Source of the DNA: Falsiroseomonas oleicola
Lineage (GTDB): Bacteria > Pseudomonadota > Alphaproteobacteria > Acetobacterales > Acetobacteraceae
NCBI RefSeq assembly: GCF_019029495.1
Contig: NZ_JAERQM010000005.1
Span: 1-64,000, forward strand
Length of the DNA stretch: 64,000 bases
Direction: 5' to 3'
This document shows positions 1-7,640 of the stretch, one piece after another (position 1 is the first letter of the stretch; every line of letters starts with the position of its first letter). The position numbers and the translations under genes are program-made. Below the pieces are notes generated by a model that saw only the letters and a program-made list of their open reading frames with translations, searched no databases and was not told the origin of the DNA.

Positions 1-60
1 TTCAAACCCTGCGGCTTCGCAAGGCGACTCGGAAAATGCGTTGGAGCAGGAGGCTGGAGC

Positions 61-90
61 CGTTTCACCGTCTTCGCTTTCGGTGAAACG
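61..90. repeat. Perfect 10-bp inverted repeat (hairpin)
   Basis: CGTTTCACCG and its exact reverse complement CGGTGAAACG are separated by a 10-base loop, TCTTCGCTTT. No T-run follows on either strand, so it is a weak candidate for an intrinsic terminator of a gene lying before the window. It could equally be a copy of a dispersed palindrome. Nothing else recognisable lies in positions 1-279. Confidence 0.5.
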
Positions 91-279
91 GGTCTAGGCG
101 GCGCGGCACAGCGCGATCGCGGATCCGGACATTCCGTTCGGGCTGTTGAACGCGACAGCGAAGCTGTCCTTCGCGCGGAACAGGACCGAACGGTCCGCTC
201 GCCGGGCGGTTCTGATGTGCACAGGGGCGATGCAGCGCCACGCGCTCGCCCGACACATCCACAGGAGCCCGCATTGCCT

Positions 280-966
280 ATGCCCGCCCAGTCCTCGCGG
301 CTGACCGAACTCGATGCCTTGCGGGGCGTGGCCGCGGTCGTGCTGCTGCTGCATCACGCCTGGCTGCTGCTGCCGCGCGCGCCGGGCGATGCGCTGGGCG
401 CGGTGGACTGGCTGCTCGAGGAAACACCGCTCCGCAGCCTGGCCCTGGGCCGCCCGGCGGTGATCTTCTTCTTTCTCCTGAGTGGCTACGTGCTGGTCTT
501 CGGGCTGATGCGGCGCCCGACGCCCTGGCTGGCCTTCGCCGTGCAACGTGCCTTGCGCCTGGCGCCGCCGGTGGTTCTGTCCGTGCTGGTGTCCTGGCTG
601 CTGTGGCAGATGACCTGGACCGGCCCGCTGCCGGATGAACTGCCCGACTTTGCCGCGGCCACCTGGGCCAATGCGCCGACGGGCGATGCCGTGCTGCGGC
701 AGGCCATGCTGCTCAACACAGATCCGGATAACGGGCTGAACCCGGTGCTCTGGTCGCTGGTGCATGAATGGCGCATCGGGTTGCTGCTGCCGCTGTCGCT
801 CGCCGCGGCGATTCTCCTGCACTGGGCGGCGGAACAGCCGGCGCAGCATCTGGCCCGGGAGCCTGCAGGCGAAAACCGCCCGATAGCCGTGGCAAAGCCG
901 GCACAGCCCCTCATCCGGGGCCGCGCCGGCCAGTCCGGGCCGCAAGGGTGCGGCCCGGTGCCTTGA
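280..966 (+). CDS. Acyltransferase family 3 protein, internally deleted and probably non-functional
   Basis: The N-terminal part is a clear membrane acyltransferase-3 (OafA/YrhL-type) protein: TELDALRGVAAVVLLLHHAW with the family Arg-Gly and His-His, then IFFFLLSGYVL and a Trp-Ser-Leu-x-His-Glu-Trp-Arg motif near residue 165. Family members are about 350-400 residues with roughly ten membrane helices. Here, right after the HEWRI motif, the sequence jumps to what looks like the normal C-terminal end (LLHWAAEQPAQHLARE). This suggests an in-frame loss of the middle helices. The last 40 or so residues read through a perfect hairpin (935-958) and look like non-coding DNA, so the original stop was probably lost too. 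The ATG at 280 follows AGGAG at 263-267; a TTG at 274 is an alternative. I infer a decayed gene. Confidence 0.6.
   Translation: MPAQSSRLTELDALRGVAAVVLLLHHAWLLLPRAPGDALGAVDWLLEETPLRSLALGRPAVIFFFLLSGYVLVFGLMRRPTPWLAFAVQRALRLAPPVVLSVLVSWLLWQMTWTGPLPDELPDFAAATWANAPTGDAVLRQAMLLNTDPDNGLNPVLWSLVHEWRIGLLLPLSLAAAILLHWAAEQPAQHLAREPAGENRPIAVAKPAQPLIRGRAGQSGPQGCGPVP
935..958. terminator. Perfect 10-bp stem, 4-base loop hairpin
   Basis: CCGGGCCGCA, loop AGGG, then TGCGGCCCGG pair perfectly. The hairpin lies 15 bases beyond the stop codon of the DUF1328 gene, which is read leftward, so a terminator for that gene is the simplest reading. No T-run is present. It lies inside the tail of the acyltransferase frame, which argues that this tail is not real coding sequence. 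Confidence 0.5.
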
Positions 967-972
967 TCGGGC

Positions 973-1146
973 CTAGGTGACCTTCTTGTAGATCGTCAAA
1001 CCCAGGACGAACAGGATCACGGCGATGATGATGGCCAGCCAGAACAGGAGCTTGGCAATCTCGATGGCCGCTCCGGCCAGGCCCCCGAAGCCAAGCACGG
1101 CAAGCACCAGCGCCACGACGGCGAATATGACGGCCCATTTGATCAT
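973..1146 (-). CDS. DUF1328 small membrane protein
   Basis: A 57-residue protein with two hydrophobic helices, about residues 4-24 and 32-53, joined by a Gly-rich turn (GFGGLAGAAIEIAKLLFW) and ending in a short positive tail (YKKVT). Length and layout match the DUF1328 (YtjA-like) family of small inner-membrane proteins. Their function is unknown, although in proteobacteria they are often stress-induced. The start is supported by GAGG eight bases before the ATG. It stands alone, with a strong hairpin (935-958) just past its stop. Confidence 0.85.
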   Translation of the reverse strand: MIKWAVIFAVVALVLAVLGFGGLAGAAIEIAKLLFWLAIIIAVILFVLGLTIYKKVT

Positions 1147-1605
1147 TTCAGCATCCTCGTCGGTTGTGTGCATCCTGAACGGGCCCTGAGGACCTTGGTT
1201 CTGCCCCCGCGCATGCTTTCCACGCGGCGACGCGGCCCGATGCATCACGTCCCGGGAGATTGATCGACACGTTCGTCCGCACGCGGCCTGCGCGCCGCCG
1301 CGGACAGCAGCGACGCCCAGGCCCCCGGGTCCTGCGGTGCCAGCAGGCGGAGATCCGGATTGGGGAGCCCGATGTCGGCCGCGAGAGCTTGCTGCGCCCT
1401 TGCGCTGAAGGAGCCGGAGCCGACCGAACCAGGCCGTCGCGATGACGGGCCGTAGCGCAGCGGCGATCGCGCGTGGATGGTCGCTCGCCGCGATCTCCGC
1501 CTCACCGCGCGGCAGCATGGCCCGGCAGCGGCATCAATCCGGCCTTGGCCTTGAAGCCCCCGCATGTCGCGGCGGGCTTCAGGCCTCTGGCAGGATCCCG
1601 GCCGA
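1147..1605. other. 459-base stretch with no intact gene
   Basis: No frame has a start with a ribosome site and family-like protein sequence. The first 100 bases should hold the promoter of the leftward DUF1328 gene. The rest looks like decayed coding DNA read leftward, with protein-like segments in three different frames (see the remnant at 1245-1518). Confidence 0.5.
1245..1518 (-). pseudogene. Possible frameshifted gene remnant, family unknown
   Basis: Read leftward, one frame gives a plausible alpha-helical stretch (EIAASDHPRAIAAALRPVIA) down to about 1425. A second frame then continues with QQALAADIGLPNPDLRLLAP and a charged C-terminal end at 1245. Joining them needs a single frameshift near 1425. 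A third frame just upstream, about 1502-1560, also looks protein-like. I do not recognise the family. Low confidence: at this GC content, stop-free frames arise by chance. Confidence 0.25.
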
Positions 1606-2295
1606 TCAGGGGAACATCGCGACCGCGCGGATCGGGCTGGCGGTGCCGCCGCGGATGCGCAGGGGGAAGCCGATGAAGGTGAAGCGGCCCCGGCCCAGCA
1701 GCTTGTCCAGGTTGGCGAGGCATTCCATGTGGGTGATGCCGAGTTCGGCGCAGGCCATATGCGCCTGGAAATTCGGCTCACCCTCCGGTGCCGGGCTGAT
1801 CGCCTCCACGCCGAACATGCCGATGCCCTGGCCCGCCAGCCAATGGATCGCCGGCAGCGACAGGCCCGGGAAGTCATGCGCATAGCCGGGCTTGCCGAGC
1901 AGCCGGTCGTTGGTCCCCATGTGGATCAGCACCGTGTCGCCGGGGCGGATCGTCTCCCCGGATTTCGCCACCGCCGCCTGCACCTCCTCCAGCGTCGCCG
2001 CCGTCTTCAGCGGCAGGTGCGAGAGGTCGATGCAGAAGGCGGAGGTGTAGAACTTCTCCAGCGGCACCTGGTCGATCGACAGCGCATCGGGGCGCGGGTC
2101 GAAATGCACCGGCGCATCCACATGCGTGCCGGCATGGTCGCTGAAGGCGATCGACAGCGCCTTGCTGGTGAAGGTGGTGTTGCCGGCGCGCTTCGGTTCC
2201 GAATGGTCGTTCCAGACCGTCATCACCACCGGGGGGTGGGAGGGATGGGTCTGGGTGCGGTGAAAGATCTCGCGGCTGAGATCGACGAATTCCAT
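1606..2295 (-). CDS. Cyclase family protein (kynurenine-formamidase-like metal hydrolase)
   Basis: A 229-residue protein of the cyclase family (PF04199), metal-dependent hydrolases that open cyclic or N-acyl amides; kynurenine formamidase is the best known. The family signature His-x-Gly-Thr-His-x-Asp-x-Pro-x-His is complete (DHAGTHVDAPVHF, about residues 52-64). A later Gly-Asp-Thr-Val-Leu segment and an MFGVEA segment with a Glu follow. No signal peptide, so cytoplasmic. The ATG at 2295 sits behind AGAGGAAA; upstream starts would read into the Bug gene. It follows the Bug gene by 20 bases and is probably co-transcribed with it, which suggests that the imported acid or amide is its substrate. 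The lack of tryptophan-pathway neighbours argues against a dedicated kynurenine role. Confidence 0.85.
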   Translation of the reverse strand: MEFVDLSREIFHRTQTHPSHPPVVMTVWNDHSEPKRAGNTTFTSKALSIAFSDHAGTHVDAPVHFDPRPDALSIDQVPLEKFYTSAFCIDLSHLPLKTAATLEEVQAAVAKSGETIRPGDTVLIHMGTNDRLLGKPGYAHDFPGLSLPAIHWLAGQGIGMFGVEAISPAPEGEPNFQAHMACAELGITHMECLANLDKLLGRGRFTFIGFPLRIRGGTASPIRAVAMFP

Positions 2296-2315
2296 GGTTC
2301 TGTTTCCTCTCGGGG

Positions 2316-3317
2316 TCAGCTGATGCGGATGCCGGCGCGGCGGATCACCGCCCCCCAGCGTGCGCGGTCGGCGGCGACATGGGCGGCGAGGTCGGCGCGC
2401 GCCACGGGAAGCGGATCGCATCCCATCTCGTTCAGGCGGTTGGCGACGGCGGGCTGGGCGACGGTCGCCTCGAAGCCCTCGCCGAGCCGCGCCGCGATCG
2501 CATCCGGCGTGCCGGGTGGGGCGAACAGCGCATAGTACAACACCGCCTCATAGTCGTTGAAGCCGGACTCGGTCAGGGAAGGCACCTGCAGCAGCCGGGC
2601 GTGGCGCGTGGTGGTGGTGACGGCGAGCGCGCGCACGGCGTCGTTCTGGATATGCGGCAGGGCGGTCGGCATGGTGTCGATCATCATGTCGATCTGCCCG
2701 GCGAGCACGGCGGCCGTGGCGGGGGCCGTGCCGCGGAAGGGGATGTGGTTCAGCTCGATGCCCGCATGGGCTTCCAGCAGCATCATCGCCAGGTGCCCGC
2801 CCGTGCCGATGCCGGCGGTGCCGTAGGTGAGCTGGGCAGGACGCGCCTTGGCCAGCGCGATCAGCTCCGGCACCGAGCGCGCGGCGAGGCTCGGGCGGAC
2901 GTAGAGCACCTGCGCGACATTCCCCACCGAGGCGATCGGCACCATCGTCGCCGGGTCCAGGCCGGGATTCTCGCGGATTTCCGGATTGATGGAATGGGTG
3001 GACTGGTTGCCCATCAGCAGGGCGTAGCCATCCGGCGGGCTGCGCATCACCGCCTCCGTCCCGATGGTGCCGCCGCCGCCGGAGCGGTTCTCGACCACGA
3101 CGTTCTGGCCGAACGCCGCGCGCGCGGCCTCCGCCACCACGCGCGACATCACATCGGCGGCGCCGGCCGGCGGGAAGGGCACGATCAGGCGCAGGGTGCG
3201 GTTCGGAAAGCCCTGGCCCTGGGCATGGGCGAGGCCCGGCACGAAGGCGGGACCGGCCATGAGGGCACTGGCCAGCAGGGCGCGGCGATGGAGGGTGGCG
3301 TGGCGAGGGTCAGGCAT
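2316..3317 (-). CDS. Bug/TctC-type periplasmic substrate-binding receptor
   Basis: A 333-residue tripartite-tricarboxylate receptor. It has a cleavable signal ending near AHAQG, the first-strand motif RLIVPFPPAGAADVMSR, the ENRSGGGGTIGTE loop, PPDGYALL and the ligand-loop motif HIPFRGTAPA. Receptors of this family bind carboxylates or small amides in the periplasm. No TctA/TctB permease lies nearby, so this is an orphan receptor. The ATG at 3317 has GGGAG ten bases ahead; the in-frame ATG at 3326 touches that ribosome site and is rejected. It leads a two-gene unit with the cyclase and diverges from the IclR gene across a 15-base palindrome, so regulation by IclR is likely. Confidence 0.93.
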   Translation of the reverse strand: MPDPRHATLHRRALLASALMAGPAFVPGLAHAQGQGFPNRTLRLIVPFPPAGAADVMSRVVAEAARAAFGQNVVVENRSGGGGTIGTEAVMRSPPDGYALLMGNQSTHSINPEIRENPGLDPATMVPIASVGNVAQVLYVRPSLAARSVPELIALAKARPAQLTYGTAGIGTGGHLAMMLLEAHAGIELNHIPFRGTAPATAAVLAGQIDMMIDTMPTALPHIQNDAVRALAVTTTTRHARLLQVPSLTESGFNDYEAVLYYALFAPPGTPDAIAARLGEGFEATVAQPAVANRLNEMGCDPLPVARADLAAHVAADRARWGAVIRRAGIRIS

Positions 3318-3390
3318 GGTGAGCATCTCCCGGTCCGAGATTGGCCGAGCGACGGGGCATTTTCCTTGCAGCGTGGCGGTGCGGCTGGGA

Positions 3391-3405
3391 GTCCACCATG
3401 TGGAC
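3391..3405. promoter_or_regulatory. Perfect 6-3-6 palindrome, probable IclR operator
   Basis: GTCCAC-CAT-GTGGAC lies midway in the 164-base gap between the divergent Bug (start 3317) and IclR (start 3482) genes, about 75 bases from each start. IclR dimers typically bind short dyads in such divergent gaps. A further half-site, GTGGAC, coincides with the IclR start codon. Confidence 0.5.
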
Positions 3406-3481
3406 CATGAAGCGACCGCCATCCTTGTTGCCATGTATGCTTGCCGCTGCATGAGCAAGGATTCAACCGGGTTTCCGTATT

Positions 3482-4312
3482 GTGGACTCTGACCTGAACC
3501 CTGCCGCCCCATCCGCGCCGCCGGCGCGCGACGGGGCGCAGACCATCCACCGCGTCGCGGCGCTGCTGCGGGAGATCGCGGCCGCGCGCGGCCAGAGCGC
3601 CTCCCTCGGCGCCCTCGCGGTCGCCACCGGCCTGGCGCGCCCCACCGTGCACCGCATCCTCCAGGCGCTGGTCGGGGAGCAGATGCTGGCGCAGGAGGCT
3701 TCGGGAAAGACCTACCGGCCCGGGCCGCTGCTGTATGAGCTGGGCCTCGCCGCCGCGCCGCGCCTCGACCTGCGGGCGCTGTGCCGGCCGAGCCTGGAGC
3801 GGCTGGCGGAGCAGAGCGGCGACAGCGTCTACCTCACCATCCGCAGCGGAGAGGATGCGCTGTGCCTGGATCGCTGCGAGGGCACCTTCCCGATCAAGGC
3901 GCTGCCGCTGGAGATCGGCAACCGCCGGCCGCTGGGTGTCGGCGCCGGCGCGCTGGCGGTGCTGGCCGGAATGCCGCCGGCGGAGGCCGAGCTGGCCCTG
4001 GCCGGCAATGCCGTCCGCTTCCCGCGCTACCGCCTGACCGACGCCAAGGTGCGGGAGGCTTTGGAACAGGCGCGGCGCGACGGCTATTCCGTCAGCACCG
4101 GCCGCTTCGTGGCGCGCTATCGCGGCGTCGCCGCGCCGGTGCCGGTCCCGCCGCATCGCGGCGTGCCGGCGGCCTCGCTCTCGGTGGTGGCGATCTCGGA
4201 ACGGCTGGCGCCGCCCCGGCTGGAACGGGTGGCGCGGCTGCTGCTGCGCGAGGCCGCCGCGCTGGCGGTGCTGCTGACGCGATCCGCCCTGGCCGATGGC
4301 CGCGCGATATGA
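3482..4312 (+). CDS. IclR family transcriptional regulator
   Basis: A 276-residue regulator. Residues about 18-80 form the winged helix (IHRVAALLREIAA, then LARPTVHRILQALV), and the rest is the IclR ligand-binding domain, with DSVYLTIRSGEDALCLDRCEG and GVGAGALAVLAGMP. It probably senses the substrate handled by its neighbours. The start is GTG at 3482, the first start in this frame beyond the operator region. It diverges from the Bug/cyclase pair and is followed closely by the amidase. The regulated unit would therefore be Bug, cyclase and amidase. Confidence 0.93.
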   Translation: MDSDLNPAAPSAPPARDGAQTIHRVAALLREIAAARGQSASLGALAVATGLARPTVHRILQALVGEQMLAQEASGKTYRPGPLLYELGLAAAPRLDLRALCRPSLERLAEQSGDSVYLTIRSGEDALCLDRCEGTFPIKALPLEIGNRRPLGVGAGALAVLAGMPPAEAELALAGNAVRFPRYRLTDAKVREALEQARRDGYSVSTGRFVARYRGVAAPVPVPPHRGVPAASLSVVAISERLAPPRLERVARLLLREAAALAVLLTRSALADGRAI

Positions 4313-4332
4313 TGACGGATGAGGAGCGCCCG

Positions 4333-5706
4333 ATGACCCTGACCCTGTTCCCCCGCGACACCGCGGCCGGCATGGCGGCACGACTGGCCGACGGCACGGT
4401 GACGCCGGAGGCGCTGCTGCGAACCTGCCTCGACCGCATCGCGGCGCTGGACGGCACCCTGCATGCCTGGGTGCATCTGGACCCGGAGGGTGCGGCCCGG
4501 GCGGCCGCGGCCTCGGGGACGCGGCACCGCGCCGGGGTGGCGCTGGGGCCGCTGGATGGCGTGCCGGTCAGCGTGAAGGACAATCTGCATGTCGCGGGGA
4601 TGCCGGCGCGCTGGGGCAGCCGCTTCTTCGCCGATTTCGTGCCGGCGCAGGATGACATCGTGGTGGAGCGGCTGCGCGCCGCCGGCGCGATGATCCTCGG
4701 CAAGACCAGCACGCCGGAATTCGCCCTGTCGGGCCGCTGCTTCAGCCCCCTGACCGGCCATACCCGCAACCCGCTGGACCCGGCGCTGACGCCGGGCGGA
4801 TCGAGCGGCGGGGCGGTGGCGGCGGTCGCCGCCGGCATGGTGCCGCTGGCGATCGCCACCGATGCCGGCGGCTCCACCCGCCTGCCGGCGGGCTATACCG
4901 GCCTGGTCGGGCTGCGGCCTTCCAATGGCCGCATCGCGCGGCGGCACGGCTTTCCGGCCATGGCGCTGGATTTCCAGGCGGTGGGGCTGATCGCGGCGAC
5001 CCTGGCGGATCTGCGGCTGCTTTATGCGGCGGTGGCGGGGCCGGATGCGCGCGACCCGACCTCCCAGCGCCAGCCGCCGGAGCCCATGGCCGGGCCGGGC
5101 CGGCGCCCGAGGATCGGCTGCTGCGCGGCCATCGAGGGGGAGCTGGTGGACCCGGCGGTGCGACAGGCCGTGGCGGAGTCGGCCGCGCGCCTCGCGGCGC
5201 AGGGCTGCGAGGTGGTGCCCTGCACCGTCCCCTACGACCTGGCGGCGCTGCGCGACATCTGGGGCGTGCTGACGGCGGCGGGCGTCGCCCGCATGGCCGC
5301 CCGCTTCCCGGCGCGATGGGAGGCCGAGGCGAGCGATTCCCTGAAGCCCATGGCGCGGCGCGGCGCGGCCATGCCGGCGGCCGAATATGTCGAGGCGCTG
5401 GACCGGCTCGCGACCTTCCGTGCCGATGTCTCGGCGCGCTGGGGCGCGCATGATGCCCTGCTGCTGCCGAGCGCGGCGGCGCCCGCCTGGCCGGTGGAGC
5501 AGGAATTCCCCGCCATCATCGACGACCAGCCGGGCCATGCGCGCGCCCAGAATGTCTTCGCCACCTGGGTGAATGCGATGGGCTGGCCGGGCTTGACCGT
5601 GCCGGGCCAGCCGCATCCCGATGGCCGGCCGATCGGCGTGCAACTGGTCGGCAGCCATGGCAGCGAGGCGCTGCTGTTCGATCTGGCGCAGCGCCTCGTC
5701 GGCTGA
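4333..5706 (+). CDS. Amidase (amidase-signature family)
   Basis: A 457-residue cytoplasmic amidase. The Ser-cisSer-Lys triad is complete: Lys82 in VPVSVKDN, Ser157 in GGSSGG and Ser181 in DAGGSTR, with the family's 24-residue spacing between the serines. It hydrolyses a carboxylic amide to acid and ammonia; the substrate is unknown. GAGGAG six bases ahead supports the ATG at 4333. ATGs at 4309 and 4312 overlap the IclR stop and lack a ribosome site. Its stop codon directly abuts that of the convergent SDR gene, leaving no intergenic bases. The context (IclR, Bug, cyclase) suggests stepwise breakdown of an imported amide or cyclic imide. Confidence 0.93.
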   Translation: MTLTLFPRDTAAGMAARLADGTVTPEALLRTCLDRIAALDGTLHAWVHLDPEGAARAAAASGTRHRAGVALGPLDGVPVSVKDNLHVAGMPARWGSRFFADFVPAQDDIVVERLRAAGAMILGKTSTPEFALSGRCFSPLTGHTRNPLDPALTPGGSSGGAVAAVAAGMVPLAIATDAGGSTRLPAGYTGLVGLRPSNGRIARRHGFPAMALDFQAVGLIAATLADLRLLYAAVAGPDARDPTSQRQPPEPMAGPGRRPRIGCCAAIEGELVDPAVRQAVAESAARLAAQGCEVVPCTVPYDLAALRDIWGVLTAAGVARMAARFPARWEAEASDSLKPMARRGAAMPAAEYVEALDRLATFRADVSARWGAHDALLLPSAAAPAWPVEQEFPAIIDDQPGHARAQNVFATWVNAMGWPGLTVPGQPHPDGRPIGVQLVGSHGSEALLFDLAQRLVG

Positions 5707-6474
5707 CTACAGCCGGTGCATGTGCAGCCCGCCATCGATGTGGAAGGCATCGCCGGTCGAGAAGGGAATCGCCCCCGTCACCAGCGCGGCGATGGCATTG
5801 CCGACATCCTCCGCCTCGCCCCAGCGGCGGACCGGGGACAGGCCCTCGGCGATGCGCTGGTCGTAGCGGGCGGTGACGGCGGCGGTCATGTCGGTGCGGA
5901 TCACGCCGGGGCGGATGTCGTAGACGGGCACGCCTTCCTCCGCCATGCGGATGGCGAAGCAGCGCGCCACCATGCTGACGGCGATCTTGCTGGCGCTGTA
6001 TTCGGCGCGATCGGCACTCGCCATCAGGGCGTTGGCGGAAGAGACGAAGACCAGCGCGCGGTTGCCCCGCAGCGGCGCCCCCGCCGCCACCATCCGCCGC
6101 GCCACGTTCTGCGAGACGAAGAAGGGCGCGCGGGTGTTGATGTCGAGGCAGCGGTCCCAGGAGGCGCGGGAGACGTCGAGCAGATCGCCGCGCTGCAGGG
6201 CGCCGACGCCGGCATTGTTCACCAGTGCCTCCACCCCGCCCCATAGGCCCCAGGCCCATGCGACCATGGCATCGACGGCGTCGAGGTCCGACACATCGCA
6301 GAGATGCCAGGCGAAGCGCCCGCCGGCCGCTTCCACCGCCGCGCCGGTTTCGGCAAAACCGTCCTCGCCAAGGTCGCAGCCGAGCACGTCATAGCCCTTC
6401 TGCGCCAGCGCCACGCAACTCGCCCGGCCGATGCCACGGCGCGCGCCGGTGACCAATGCGACGGGGCGCGTCAT
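5707..6474 (-). CDS. SDR family oxidoreductase (FabG-like)
   Basis: A 255-residue classical short-chain dehydrogenase. It has the NAD(P) motif TGARRGIG (residues 9-16), NNAG (86-89), and the catalytic Ser146, Tyr159 and Lys163 in AEYSASK. The C-terminal segment DAFHIDGGLHMHRL is typical of 3-ketoacyl reductase-like members. It overlaps the upstream acyl-CoA dehydrogenase by four bases (ATGA), so the pair is translationally coupled. A role reducing or oxidising a beta-hydroxyacyl intermediate is plausible, but the substrate is open. Confidence 0.9.
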   Translation of the reverse strand: MTRPVALVTGARRGIGRASCVALAQKGYDVLGCDLGEDGFAETGAAVEAAGGRFAWHLCDVSDLDAVDAMVAWAWGLWGGVEALVNNAGVGALQRGDLLDVSRASWDRCLDINTRAPFFVSQNVARRMVAAGAPLRGNRALVFVSSANALMASADRAEYSASKIAVSMVARCFAIRMAEEGVPVYDIRPGVIRTDMTAAVTARYDQRIAEGLSPVRRWGEAEDVGNAIAALVTGAIPFSTGDAFHIDGGLHMHRL

Positions 6475-7601
6475 GCCAAAATCTCGCGTGCCATGATGAC
6501 CCTTTGAATCTGATTGGTGCCTTCGTAGATCTGCGTGATCTTCGCGTCGCGATACAGCCGCTCCACCACCACGCCGCGGATATAGCCGCTGCCGCCATGG
6601 ATCTGCACGGCATCGGCGGTGCGGGCTACGGCGGCATCACTGGCGAAGCACTTGGCCATGCTGGCCTCCAGCGTCACGCGGCGGCCCGCATCCATGCCCT
6701 GCGCGGCATCGCGCACCAGCAGGCGGGCGGCATGCGCGTCCTTCGCCATGTCGGCGATCAGAAAGCGGATGGCCTGCTGCTCCGCGATGGGTTTGCCGAA
6801 CTGCACGCGCTGTTTCGCGTAGCTGACGCTTTCCTCCAGCGCGCGTTGCAGGATGCCGAGCGCCAGGGCGGCGATGCCGATGCGGCCCTTGTCGAGCACC
6901 GACATCATCATGTGGAAGCCGCGCCCTTCCGGCCCCAGCAGCGCATCGCCTGGCAGACGCACATCCGAAAAGCGCAGGCCGCCGACCGGGGAGGCGCGTT
7001 GCCCCATCTTGTGTTCCTTGCGCAGCCGCTCCACGCCCGGCGCGTTCAGATCGGCCAGGAAGATCGACATGCCACGATGCCCGGCGGCGGGATCGGTGCG
7101 CGCCAGCACCGCGGCGAAATCCGCGCGCGGGGCCATGTGGATCCACATCTTCTCGCCATTCAGCACCCAGTCGGAGCCGTCGCGACGCGCCGTCGTCTTC
7201 AGGTTCGCCAGGTCCGACCCGGCCTCCGCCTCGGTCAGCGCATAGGCGCAGCTTGTCTCGTAGCGCAGCAGCGGAGTCAGGTAGCGCGCCTGCTGGGCCG
7301 GGGTGCCGTGTTCGGACAGCAGCGTGCCCAACAGCTCCACCAGCCCCACCTGGTCCGCCACGCTGGCATAGCCGCGCGACAATTCCTCCATGACGATGGC
7401 ATAGGCCTGGACGCCGGCCTCGGCACCGCCCAGCGCCTCCGGCACCGTCATGCCGAGCAGGCCGAGCCCGCCCAGGGCGCGGTAGATATCGGCGGGAAAG
7501 CTCTCGTTCTCGTCCAACTCGGCGGCGCGTGGCGCGACCTCGCTCTCGGCGAAGCGGCGCGCGGTGTCGCGCAGCGCGGCAAGTTCCCCTGATTCGGCCA
7601 A
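6471..7601 (-). CDS. Acyl-CoA dehydrogenase
   Basis: A 376-residue flavoenzyme of normal family length. Its motifs include ALTEAEAGSDLANLKTTA for flavin and substrate binding, KMWIHMAP, and a Glu at about 360 in IYEGTNQIQR at the usual catalytic-base position. It introduces a double bond into an acyl-CoA and passes electrons to ETF. The start is TTG at 7601 behind GGGGGAA. That ribosome site is one arm of a perfect hairpin (7612-7628), so initiation may be limited by RNA folding. It follows the MATE gene and is coupled to the SDR downstream. Confidence 0.93.
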   Translation of the reverse strand: MAESGELAALRDTARRFAESEVAPRAAELDENESFPADIYRALGGLGLLGMTVPEALGGAEAGVQAYAIVMEELSRGYASVADQVGLVELLGTLLSEHGTPAQQARYLTPLLRYETSCAYALTEAEAGSDLANLKTTARRDGSDWVLNGEKMWIHMAPRADFAAVLARTDPAAGHRGMSIFLADLNAPGVERLRKEHKMGQRASPVGGLRFSDVRLPGDALLGPEGRGFHMMMSVLDKGRIGIAALALGILQRALEESVSYAKQRVQFGKPIAEQQAIRFLIADMAKDAHAARLLVRDAAQGMDAGRRVTLEASMAKCFASDAAVARTADAVQIHGGSGYIRGVVVERLYRDAKITQIYEGTNQIQRVIMAREILA

Positions 7602-7611
7602 GGATGCGTTT

Positions 7612-7628
7612 CCCCCAATTCTTGGGGG
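7612..7628. promoter_or_regulatory. 7-bp hairpin over the acyl-CoA dehydrogenase ribosome site
   Basis: CCCCCAA, loop TTC, TTGGGGG. On the minus-strand mRNA the second arm is the GGGGGAA ribosome site of the acyl-CoA dehydrogenase. The hairpin lies in the 39 bases between the MATE stop and that gene. It may act as a weak terminator or as a translational attenuator. Confidence 0.4.
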
Positions 7629-7640
7629 TATCCTGCCGCG

